Origin: Gonium pectorale | Taxonomy: Eukaryota > Chlorophyta > Chlorophyceae > Chlamydomonadales > Volvocaceae | Direction: 5' to 3' | Length of the DNA: 64,000 bases | NCBI GenBank assembly: GCA_001584585.1 | Contig: LSYV01000022.1 | Span: 767,798 to 831,797, forward strand | Shown: in pieces, positions 35,501 to 45,700 of the stretch | How the letters are laid out: each line of letters opens with the position of its first letter | Numbering within the stretch: position 1 is the stretch's first letter | Position numbers and translations under genes: made by a program | The notes under the pieces: model-generated | The model's database searches: none | What the model was told of the DNA's origin: nothing | The model's input: the letters and a program-made list of their open reading frames with translations, nothing else

Positions 35501-38500
35501 TCTCTGTCTCCTTGTTACCATGAGACGCCCCTGTGTGGCCTGGCCTCGCTCCGACCCCGTCCACCAACGCTGTAGCGCGCAACCCCTCGCAGATGTCTGG
35601 CCGCTCCGCCTCCGTGGAGGGCATGCGAGTGGAGGTCAGCGACGGCTGGTACTGCGTGGCCGCGGGGCTGGACAACCACCTGGCGCAGCTGGTGGCCAGC
35701 GGGCGGATCACGGTGAGGGGAGACGGTACGGCACGGTACGCAAAGGGCATCCCTGTGTAGTAAGGCCTCGGAGGGGAGCGAGGAAGGCAGCACGCCGGGC
35801 GGCATTCCGGGTGGGGCGATACGGCGCACTCTCGTTCGATACGGCTGTGCACTCCACAGTTGAGGGGAAGCGGGCGGCTACCGGTATCAGCGATGCCGTT
35901 GCTCGATGGCAGCGTCGTCACCACTCACTCCTGGAGTTTGGGGAGCTGGGAACCTAACCCGACAACTAAGTTTCCTGTTTGCTTTTGAGAGCACCAAAAG
36001 GACCCGCTCGCCTGCCAATGTCCCGCGGTCTGCCTCCTCGTACTGGTGCCGGCCCCCGCCCGCCCGCGCAGCTAGGCAGCAAGCTGCGCGTGTGCGGCGC
36101 GGACCTGCAGTCGGAGCGGCCATGCGACCCGCTGGACGCGGCGGGCGCGGCGCTGCGGCTGCACTTCAACGGCTGCAGCCCGGCGGCCTGGGACGCCAAG
36201 CTGGGGGCGCAGATGCGGCCGGCGCCGATGGCGCTGCGGCCGCTCTCACAGGTGCGCGGTCTGGGGGCAGTCTTCGGGGGAAACCCAGATTGCGCCGAGA
36301 AGCTTGCTGCACGAGACTTATCCGCCGGCGCCTGCCCCGCCCATCAACGCTGTCCCATTCCCGCTGCTCGGCTTACATCTGTTTGTGGTATGTGTGTCAT
36401 ACGGCGCGTTCAGAACAGTAGAATGCAAACAATACGTGAATCTGTTTGTGTGCGCCCTTGAGTGAAAGAAGTCCCACCACCAGTCGAGTGATCTCGCATC
36501 AACAAGCGGCAGACCGCCGCGCCCATGCTTGCATGGCAGAATGCGTGCTCGGAAACGGCCTCGGCCCCTCCCCCGGCGATCATGTGTGGTGTTGTGCTGC
36601 ATCGCGTACTCGCCAGGTGGTGCCCTCCGGCGGCGTCGTGCCGGCCACGTTGCTGCTGGTGGCCGCCAAGTACGGCGTGCTCACGTATGAGAACACGCCC
36701 GCCGGGGTGGTCAACCGCACGCCGCGCGCGCAGGAGGAGCGCCTGCGCAGCGGCGCCGCGCAGCGGAGTGAGGTGAGGCGGGCCGGTCTGGGCTGGGCTT
36801 GTGAGTGTGTGGAGAAGAGGGCTTGGGCGAGGCTCCTGGCGGGCGCGTACCCTTGGTCAGCTCCCCGGTTCAGAGCGGCAGGATGCATACCGCCTTGGCT
36901 GAGCCATGTGTTCCAGTCTTAACCGAGCTCGCGGCCTGCGACAGGTGGCACAAATCACGGGGTCCAACAGAGTCATTTGAACGGAGTCGGATCGGTAGCA
37001 GCAATCCACGCTTTTGCGCTCCTTGCCTCCTACTCCGACAACTTCCCGTGCCTCCCCGCTCGTGCCACTTGGATCGCAGGCCGCCGCAGCTGCCCAGGCC
37101 GCTGCGCAGCGCGCCGAGCTGGACCGCTGCCGCCGCGCCCTGAGCGGCATGACCGGCGGCGGCCTGTCGTCCTGGGCCTCCCGCCGCGTGCAGCGGGCCT
37201 ACGCCAGCATGGCGGTGCGCGGGGGGCAGGCGGAGGGCGGCGCGGGCGGTCCGGGCGACGAGGAAGGCGGGAGCGGCGCCGGCGGCCTGAGCGCGGCGGA
37301 GCAGGCGGAGCTAAGCCGGTGCGGTCGTGTGCGGTGTATGGAGGCCGTGTCGTTTGCGGAGCGGAGACTCTCATGTCGCCGCATGCGTAGGGACTTGGAA
37401 GGGGCGCTTTGGGACTACACGCCTGGAGCGTCTATGTCTTTTGCTCCTGCCCTCCTTGCTTGGAGCGTTCGGGGATCAATCATCGCTGCGCCGCATATTG
37501 TGTTCAACATGGCTGAGGTGTTCGGGGTGGCTGTGGCTGGCGTCCCCGCCGTTTTCAGGTTGGTGTCGGAGCGGCAGGCGCTGGTGGTGGCGGAGGCGGA
37601 GCGGCTGACGGAGGAGGCGCTCAGCGGGAGGCAGGGGCCCGGCGGAGGCGGGGGCGGAGGCGGGGGCGGCGGGGGCGACTGCGGGGCGCCCTACCTCCGC
37701 GTGCGCGTGCTGGGCGTCACGCCGCTGGGCTGCTCCCCCGCGGGTAAGCGTGCAGGGTCATGGCTCCAGGAGGGTCCGCTCATAGCGCCACGGCCACAGG
37801 GGGTAGGCTTACGGGGTTTACGGCCCTAAGGTTTGGGTAGGTTCAGGGCCCTGTCTGTCTCATTTCACGCTCCGAGAGGCACGAGGACGCAGGTGCCACA
37901 CAGCACGCAGGTACCACACCGCGCACGCACCACCCTGCTCCCCCCCTCGGTTGCCTCTCTGCATACAACTGTGCCACACCGGAGCAAGAAAACGGGACAC
38001 ACCCACAGGCGCCGGATGACGCGGAGGCGCAGGCGCCGGATGACGGCGCGTCGTCGCCCGTGCACTGCGTGCTTTGCAACTGGTATGAACCGAATTGCGC
38101 GTGCGACAAGTCGCCGTTTGCCGCCCACCCGGCCCCCAGGCCCGACCTGCATGGCGCTGCTGCGCGTGTGGCGGCCGCCGCCCGACCTGGAGGACCAGCT
38201 GCGCGAGGGGCAGGTGCTGCTGGCCACCGGCCTGACGCCGGGAGCGTACGGTGGAGGCGGGGGCGGGGGCGCCGGCGGGGGCAGAGATACGATGGCGTCA
38301 GGCTGTGTGGATCTGGGTACGAACGGAAGGCTCAGGTGGGTCAGGGTGTGGTGCTGCGGTTGTGGCTCTTCAGGCCGAGAGGCCTGAAGAACCTGAAGCC
38401 GGCACGGCACGGCACTATACAACACCGTACGACACGACCGTGCTGACGCGGGGTCTTGTGCCTTGCGTGGGCGTCAAGTGTGGAGCTGCAGCCGTGGCCT

Positions 38501-40033
38501 GCGCCGTGGCACGTCTGAAGCTGCCCGAGGCCGCCCTCGTGTTGCCACCCCCGCGCAGATGCTTGGAGCTGACGGCCAGCAAGGCGACGCGGTACGCAGC
38601 GGAAGGGAACCTCAGCTCGGCTTCACACCCGTTCCCGGGGATAAGGGTAGTGGGATTGGAAGGCATTCTCAATAGAGAAGCCTGGGGGCGCATGCCTCTC
38701 CCGATTAAAACAACTGGGAACTGAGGGCTGAGAGCTGAGAGCGGAGCGCTAGCGCCATCCCGGAAATGAGGGTGTGCGACGCCGGTGGGTCCGAATGTGG
38801 TGCCGCATGACAGCGCCCGCCGCGTCTGCCTGACCGGAGGGGCGTGGACACTCGCGCCCGGTGCGGTTCTCCACACGCTGCCCAACCGACCGGCCTGCAT
38901 CCCGCGCGTCCTCGCCCGCCACCACATTACCATCGTCCCTGCTTCCCACTGTTCCTGTGTACACCCAATCATGCTCAGTATTCCATTACTAGGTGTCATC
39001 CTGTCGCCGCGGCTGCCTGCGGCCACCTGCCCCTCCCTCGACAGGTTCCGCGTCTTGGGTCAGGCCGCGGAGCTGTCCCACATGCTGTCGCTGCCGCCCT
39101 ACCAGCCCCGCCGCCAGCTGCGGCTCGCAGAGGTCGCCACCGCGCTGCCGCCCGCGCTGCAGCAGCGCCTGTTCCACCAACACCCGCAGCCACCCCATAG
39201 CCACGGCGGACCCGGGGCGGCGGCGGCCGCGCACGACCGAGACGGACCCGCGTCTGGCCTCTTTGAGTTTGACTTCACGGGTGCCGTGGTGCGCGCCGGC
39301 GACGTCCTTGGCGGCGATGGCGGCGGCGGCAGTGGCGGCGGTGTGCGGCAGCAGTGGGTGTTCCTGGCGGACCAGACCTCCGGGCTGTGCTCCGCCGGCA
39401 TGGAGGGCGGAGGAGGCGGTGCGCAATTGCCTTGGATGCTGGCTGTCAAGATGATCGGCATGCCGGTAAGCCGTGTTTCAACCGCCGGACAGGTTGTGCC
39501 CGTCTTGAGCAGCTGTGGGCACTGCCAACACCGTGAGCGGTTTGGAGCATGGGGGCGGAAACACCTGGCCCCTCCCCGCTGTCCCTTCCCGGGCCACGCC
39601 CGGCCCTCCCCCGGCTTTAATATGATATAGCCGGCTTCGCCGCTCCATGGCCCTGCCTAGCCCTTGGCCCTTCTAACATGGCCTTCGGGCCCCGGCCGCA
39701 CCCCGCCCCGCCCCATCCCGCCCTCAGGAGTCGGTGGACTTCTTGCCCGACCCAGCCAGCCAGACCGGCGCCGTGCTGTCCTTCCGGCATCTCCTGCTCC
39801 AGGACCGGGACGTGATCAACCAGCTGTGGGTCGCCGCCGCGCCTGACACGTCGAGCGTCACGCGCGTTGCGCCGCCGCCGGCCGTGTCTGGCACGGCGGC
39901 AGGCGGGGGTGGGGGCGGGGGCGCGAGCGCGCGCGGCGGCGATCCCGTCCTTGGCTGGGTGCGCGGTACGGCGGGCCGAGAGCAGCTGGAGCTGTACGGC
40001 CATAAGATTGACCGGCTGCTTGGAGGCGGTTAA
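26532..40033 (+). CDS. BRCA2: BRCA2 homologue (RAD51 loader in homologous recombination)
   Basis: Loads RAD51 onto single-stranded DNA at breaks in the nucleus. Seventeen exons: 26532-26664, 26772-27569, 27688-32818, 33064-33242, 33498-33913, 34258-34532, 34717-34789, 35140-35241, 35593-35712, 36072-36251, 36617-36772, 37080-37318, 37559-37743, 38140-38245, 38559-38591, 39045-39465, 39728-40033. Phases agree throughout; about 2,950 residues (human 3,418). Residues 1-740 are Pro/Gln/His-rich. About ten BRC repeats span 745-1845 (such as GFSTGSGRQVTISAAARQRA). KRKFVSPAPAGYKGK and SLFDLEAITKLPLREYF precede the DNA-binding domain. The helical domain has WVGNHYRWVVWKLASYERR. OB1 has ILAQDRPAGLPMVLLISGL and VEVSDGWYCVAAGLDNHLAQ. 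An Ala/Gln/Arg-rich helical tower-like part follows (exons 12-13). OB2/OB3 include LLRVWRPPPDLEDQLREG and FEFDFTGAVVRAGDVLG. The exon 7 acceptor (34716) was chosen because nearer ones cause a stop. A 20-N gap lies in exon 3. Confidence 0.95.
31118..31137. other. Assembly gap of 20 N in BRCA2 exon 3
   Basis: The flanks are near-identical: CACGACAGGGCCGGTCGCCCT on the left, missing one base relative to ACGACAGGGCCGTCGCCCTG on the right. The gap looks like an unresolved or artefactual join over the same sequence. Confidence 0.95.
31955..32215 (+). repeat. Tandem 126-bp coding repeat (BRC repeats 8 and 9)
   Basis: CCGTTGTGGTCAGCGAGGAG occurs at 31981 and 32107, period 126 bp (42 codons). The two units are nearly identical at the DNA level and a third, diverged unit follows. 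This indicates recent unequal exchange inside BRCA2. Confidence 0.85.
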
Positions 40034-40134
40034 GGGCACGCGAAAAGTGCGAGCGGGGACGAGTGGGGCGGCAGCTGCTGGTGGCGGTGCGCGCGGCCGC
40101 GCGTGACAGACGGCCTCTTTATGCAGGTTTGAAG

Positions 40135-40400
40135 CGTTGTTTTGCAGACTGCAAGATTGGGTGTGGGACAGGGAACGGTGGGAGCCGCGGGGGGGGAGCA
40201 CGGGGTCGAGCGAGGACGTCGAGTTGGGTGCGCAATGGTGGCGAGATCTCACGACGCTGCGACGGCGTGAGGGGTTGCTTTGCAGACCACGGGATTGGGT
40301 GTGGGCAGCCAACGGAGGGAGGAGCCACGTGCCGACACACGGGGTAAGGGGGGGTAGACGTCGAAGTCGGTGCGGGCTGGTGGGGAGGTCCGACTGCGCT
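40135..40400 (+). repeat. Imperfect tandem duplication, period about 138 bp
   Basis: TTTGCAGAC...GATTGGGTGTGGG and a GACGTCGA-GT-GGTGCG block occur at about 40141-40235 and again at about 40279-40375, with substitutions and G-run length differences. It lies just past the BRCA2 stop. No coding role is visible. Confidence 0.7.
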
Positions 40401-41006
40401 GCGCTGCGCACAACGTGCGGTGGGCAGCTCGCCGCGGAACGGGGCAGGCCGACAACATTGTGCGCTTGGCAACGGGTTGGCGTGACTGCGTTGATGGACG
40501 CCTCGCATAGCGCCATGTGGTGCTAGCTGACAAGCGACCCACCCACCCCGGGACCCACCCACCCCGGGATCCACTCACCCCGGGCACACGGGCGTGCTCG
40601 TGGAGAGCCGCGCAAAGACCCCGGGTCAGACAGGGCCGGAGATGACCGCAAACTGGCGCTTTCGTCTTTTCTTTCTGCTGCAGCCACGAGCCACCGGGTG
40701 CCACGCGATGCTGGCGCGTGCGGTCCGGACGGTTGTGCTGGGCAAGGATGAAGGCCCCGTGCCGCCCCATCGGGACGCATGTTTCGCCACAAAGGGAGCC
40801 TGGGGCGCCGCCGCGTACCGGTAACTCGCAACTGATGGAGCCAGCCTGGCACACCCATCACGCAATGGCCGTGCACACCGGCCGAAGGGTCTTGTTCCAT
40901 TGCCGGCCTGTGGCTGCTCCCACCGTCTCGAGTCGTAATGGCAGGGTACGCGGGGAAGCGTACAGCGCACAGCGAAGCCATGCAAGTAGCAGCAGGGTTA
41001 GCAGGG
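40401..41006. other. Intergenic, with a short CCCGGGA-type repeat
   Basis: Around 40538-40582 the unit ACCCACCCACCCCGGG is repeated three times with changes. No exon is recognised. No TGTAA was found in the first kilobase after the BRCA2 stop. Confidence 0.4.
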
Positions 41007-41336
41007 TTACACGTCCGTCAAAGCCGGGGGGGCCATGGACGAAATGCGAGTGGTGGGGTGGGGTAAAGGATCATGATTGCCGTCTCTACCCCGCTTCAGC
41101 GCCTGGCGCCGAAGTATGGCGTGCCTAGTATCCCAGACAGCCTGCAAATAGGCTGCCACCTCAGCAGGTGGGGCCTCCTTCATAATCGTAATCATGTCCC
41201 GGCGCTTGAACTGCAATGCGCCTTCAAATTGGTCGCGAAGGTGCTCATAGCACGCACAAATCGAGAAATGGTTGCCAGAACGTTCCGGAACCCTCCGAGC
41301 TCTGGGTCTGCTCATGGCTGTTGCCGCCGCTGCTCG

Positions 41337-41633
41337 NNNNNNNNNNNNNNNNNNNNNNNNNNNNNNNNNNNNNNNNNNNNNNNNNNNNNNNNNNNNNNNN
41401 NNNNNNNNNNNNNNNNNNNNNNNNNNNNNNNNNNNNNNNNNNNNNNNNNNNNNNNNNNNNNNNNNNNNNNNNNNNNNNNNNNNNNNNNNNNNNNNNNNNN
41501 NNNNNNNNNNNNNNNNNNNNNNNNNNNNNNNNNNNNNNNNNNNNNNNNNNNNNNNNNNNNNNNNNNNNNNNNNNNNNNNNNNNNNNNNNNNNNNNNNNNN
41601 NNNNNNNNNNNNNNNNNNNNNNNNNNNNNNNNN
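41337..41633. other. Assembly gap of 297 N inside the LINE copy
   Basis: Run of N. The flanking coding frames on both sides belong to the same retrotransposon protein, so the missing DNA should encode its cysteine/histidine region. Confidence 0.98.
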
Positions 41634-42287
41634 GTCCGCTCGCACCTAGCCCGCCCGTTGGGGCGGTTGACTTCCGTCTCCCAGCACCCCAAACGGAAGC
41701 GCGTGAGCGTCTGGTGCAGGCTAGGCGCCATCACAGATGTGCCGTGCACCGGATCACCCATCCAATGCACGTACCGGCAAAGCTTAACCCCGGTCTCTCC
41801 ACAGGGGAACTCGCGGGGCGCACCATTCACATGCGGCAAACGCCACCGCGCGTCTAGCCTGTCTGCATACGAGCCCAAGACCTTTGAAATAGGTATAGTC
41901 AAGTTAGCAAAGTACAATGTCTGAGCGTTGGCCGCAAGCCCCTCGGGTGCCTTCACTCCAGCATCAGCTAGAAACCGCAGTACACCAGCCGACCAACAGT
42001 CGGTCACTCCCTCCTCGATCGCCATCTTCAGGTCAGCCACGAAAGCTCGATGGCACAGCGTGCCCGGGCGTTCAGTAAGGCCGTTCCAGAACCGCAAGAC
42101 CAATTTAGCCCAATGGTACTGCAACGGTCGTAATGACATGCAAGTAGCAAACGTGCTGGAGCAGAAGCCGGGGCGGGAGCAAGAGCGGGAGGGGGACCAG
42201 CCCCCCGCAACGCCACCCGCGAGTGGAGGAATCCTAATATGACCCGTGGGACACCAGGAAGCCAAATTCAGGCCCGCGGACCTCGCG

Positions 42288-42340
42288 GACTCTTTGCGGA
42301 AGCTGAATGCCCCGCAGACTCTTTGCGGAAGCTGAATGCC
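42288..42340 (+). repeat. Short tandem repeat, 29-bp period, two units
   Basis: GACTCTTTGCGGAAGCTGAA occurs at 42288 and 42317. It lies near the upstream (5') end of the LINE copy. Confidence 0.85.
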
Positions 42341-42715
42341 CAGCCGAGATGCGCCCCTGGAGGACGCATCCTGCATGCATCCTGCATGGCCCTCGGCCGA
42401 ACCCAGCCCATTTCGCTGCACGAATGGCAAAAAGGCTAACAAAGAACGGGTACTGCAAGACATGCAAGAACGAGCCTACGCGGTCCGAGCACACATGGCC
42501 GGTTTTCGTTTTTGTAATTGCAGTAACCGCATTTCATTCTCTACGAGCCCCCAACTTAACTCCTCACTTCACTCGCCTGTGCCACACCGCGTTACCAAAG
42601 CACTAAACCAAATGCGCGCTCGCGCAGCTCGCGCCGGGAGCACGTTTGCGGATCCGCATCACCACGCGCGGGCGAACATCGGGAGGCCGCTGGCCACGAG
42701 CGCCCTGATATCCAG

Positions 42716-45700
42716 ATGGCCGAGCTTATGGACATCATAGTGTTGTGCATCCAGATACTGGTTGTTCCGGCCGTGCACCTGAGCCGTGGTCTGTCCCTGC
42801 GCGCGGGCTGCCCCTCCCCCGACGCAGCGCCTCGGACCCAAGCTGATGGCGATCCGCCGCAGGCAGAAAGTCGGCCCGCGCTCTTCGTGGACGACTACGA
42901 CCAGCGCCTTGTGGCGGGCTTCCCATGCGGGTGCGTCAGGTGGCAGGGACACGCGACGGCACGAGCGAGCGCAAAAAAGAGAGGAAGCGCACCGGTACCG
43001 TGCGCACCGCACGCGCCCCTGCACCGCCTCTATGACCACTAGCTGCAGTGCGCACTGCCTGACTGTGCCATCGCTTTGTGCAACACGCGTGCGCCCACAG
43101 CTGCGCACGTCGCTGAGAGGCGTTGTGCACGTCGCGCTCTGCGAGGCTGGCGTCCCCGAAGCCCGAACCCGCCGCGCCACGCCGCCCGCTCCGCAGGTCT
43201 AACGCAGCCGGCCGCGCCGCGTACGTGCTGCGCAGCCTGTACCCCTTCCGGCTCCGCACCGTCGCGCTCATCGACGTCTCGGAATGCGTGTTCATGGCGT
43301 CGATGGTGCTGGGCCTGGCGGCCCTGCTGACGGCACGGGCGCTGCGACGGCCAGGCTCCCTCGGGCCGCCGCACCACCAACAGGCGCTCCGGCACTTGGT
43401 GGTGGCCGCCACCCGGATCTCCATGCAGCTGGTGAGGTCGCCCGTCGCCCGTCGCCAGCGTGGGGCGTGGGGCACCTACAGCGCCTGTTCCAGCCTGTTA
43501 CAGCAGGGTGCGAACTCACTCGGGGCGCGTGTCGTGCGTGCGCGTGGAGGGCAGCAACCCGGTCGGCATGCGGTCCCCTCTTCCCAGCAGCAGCCCGCCT
43601 GACGCGTCCTTGGGAACGTGCGGCATGTGGCGCGCCGCAGGGTCAGCTGCCCATGGTAGTCCTGCTGTGGCGGCGCTACGGGCGCGACGCGGCGGCGATG
43701 CTGCTGCCCCTGACTTCCCTCAAGTACTTCCTGGCCGACGGCCGCAGCCAGGCGTGCCTGTTCGCAGCCACCATGTCCGTGACCGTGGGAAAGGTGAGCG
43801 GGGAGGCGTTTGTGACGTTTATGTGCACTGTGTGCCCAAAACGTGTAGAGCCACTCGTGCACTGGTACGGAACCAACCTTTCTGCATAACTTACCTTCCG
43901 TCTGGCAGCGCCGTTTCCTACGCAGTTGCCACGCACGCACACCCAACTGTGTTGCCTGCGCTTCTCGTCTTGACACGGGCGCGTGTTGGCCAAACCATGG
44001 GCGCCTCCCACTCCGTTCCCCTCAGCTACCATTGCGCTGGCACCTGGCGGTGAGCCTGGCGGAATGCGCTTCGGCTATGTGGACGGCGGCACTGTGCGAC
44101 CTCATGACCCATGGGTCACTCCAACAGCCGGTCCCCACCGCCCTCCTCTACTTCAGCGTCTTCGTGCTGGCGCCCGCGGCACTCATCTACATGTCCGAGC
44201 ACTGCATGCACCACGCCGCCGCGCAAAGCGGGGCGCAGGTGGCGGCCGGCTCCGACGCCACGTCGCCGGTGCCGCTGCTTCCGCTGCTGACGCCGCCGTC
44301 ACCACCGCTGAAGCCGGCGTTGCGAACAGCCTTAGCAGCCGACGCCGCGAAGGCAACTCCCACGACAAGTGCCCTCTCATCAACGGCCGCAGCAGCATCC
44401 ACGAGCCCCACTCGGAGCGACGCAGCGGCTCCTTGCTCCGCCGCCCCGATGCCCAGCGCGCCGGCAGCTCGGCGCTGCCCTTCACAGTTGGCCTCGTTGT
44501 GCACTGGGGCAAACGCCGCGAGCAGCTGCGGCTGCGGCTACTGCTCCAGCGCCGCCAACTCGTTGGACGGCCACGCGGGCAGCAGCCCCCTGCTCGGCGA
44601 CGCGGCGAGCAGCTGCGGGGGCCTCAGCGCTGGCAGCAGCCGCGTCGGCGCCGCCGCCGGCCTCGGCGCCACAAGCAGCGTCGCCTCCGTGGGCTCCACC
44701 GACGGCATCGAGGGCTCGCGGGTTCCCGCCGTCGGTACCGACCCCGTGGCGTGTGCAGGCGCCCACGGCCGCGAGGCCCGGCGCCTCAGTAGCGACCCGT
44801 GGGTCGGCGGTCATCGCCGCGGTCATCACGCCACCGCTGCGGGCGGCCCGCCGGGCCCGCAAGCCGCAGTGTGCGCAGTGTCCGCAACTACACCCGCACG
44901 ACACCGGCACCATGTGGGCTGCGCCGTAGGAGGATCCCCAGCCGCTGGTGGCATGGGCTGGTGCCAACCCGACCTGCGCCCGCCCGCCCTCAGCATGCGA
45001 CCAGTCAACCCCGCGTCACACTCGGCCGCCACGTTCCAAGTCAGCTTGGACGACCGTCTGGCTTCGCAACGTCCCCGGGTCGCCGCCTCCGACTCCACCG
45101 CCGCAGCGGCCACCGGCGGCGGCGGCGGCGGATCGGGTGTGCTGTACACCTCCCGCCTGCGCTCGTGTGTGGTGAGCGTCAAGGTCAGGGGGCATCCCTC
45201 CGACGAGGCCTTTCCCGAGGCGGCCGCGGCTGTTGCGGGCGCAGCGGGCAGAGCGCTGCGAGCCTACAACGCCGATGCGCTGTTGGCTGCGGCAGCGGCG
45301 GTGAGGGCGGCGATGCCGCAAAGGAGCGCCGGCGGCGGCGGCGGCGGCGGCAGCGGCGCAGCGGCGCCCGGCGGCCCTGGCGGCGAAGCGAGGCCACCAG
45401 CGCGGCGCAGCGGCCGGAGCGTGATGAGCAGCCTGAACGGCGGCGGCGTGGTGGTGCGCGGTTGTGTACACCTGATACAAGTCATGCGGGTGCCCAGGTA
45501 CGGCAACACCTTCAGCAGCACGTACGGCGGTTTGCATCCTTGGAACGCACGTGATGCCTGCTCGACCAATTTGTACTGCGAAGCCACGGTGTGAGAAGTA
45601 CCGGTCGCTGCTGCGTGGCTGACCGTATCGGCGGTATTTGGTGTACGTATCATCCGTTGAAAAAGTTGCCGTCAAAAAACATTCTAAATCATTTTTTCTC

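Larger units (their letters stand above)
41007..42463 (-). mobile_element. LINE-type non-LTR retrotransposon, 5'-truncated, longest copy (c)
   Basis: The minus strand is open (apart from the N gap) and encodes the C-terminal part of a LINE reverse-transcriptase polyprotein. Segments seen are WAKLVLRFWNGLTERPGTL, a DCWSAGVLRFLADAGV helix, LHQTLTRFRLGCWETEVNR, and after the gap HFSICACYEHLRDQFEGAL, ending EVAAYLQAVWDTRHAI. This order (RFW block, RFRLG block, CxxC/H zinc-knuckle region, CxxYxxLR, final helix) is typical of plant and algal LINE C-termini from memory. The zinc-knuckle part would fall in the gap. No RT catalytic motif or endonuclease is present, so the element is incomplete. The 3' tail on the minus strand reads GTAACCCTGCTAACCCTGCT. 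Confidence 0.75.

Noticed and set aside
40138..40400. CRISPR-like or regulatory direct repeats after BRCA2
   Set aside because: Only two long imperfect units with no constant short repeat or spacers. A simple tandem duplication in a eukaryotic genome explains it.
39617..40516. Minus-strand frame of 299 codons overlapping the last BRCA2 exons
   Set aside because: It overlaps in antisense the well-supported OB-fold exons and has Arg/Pro/His shadow composition.
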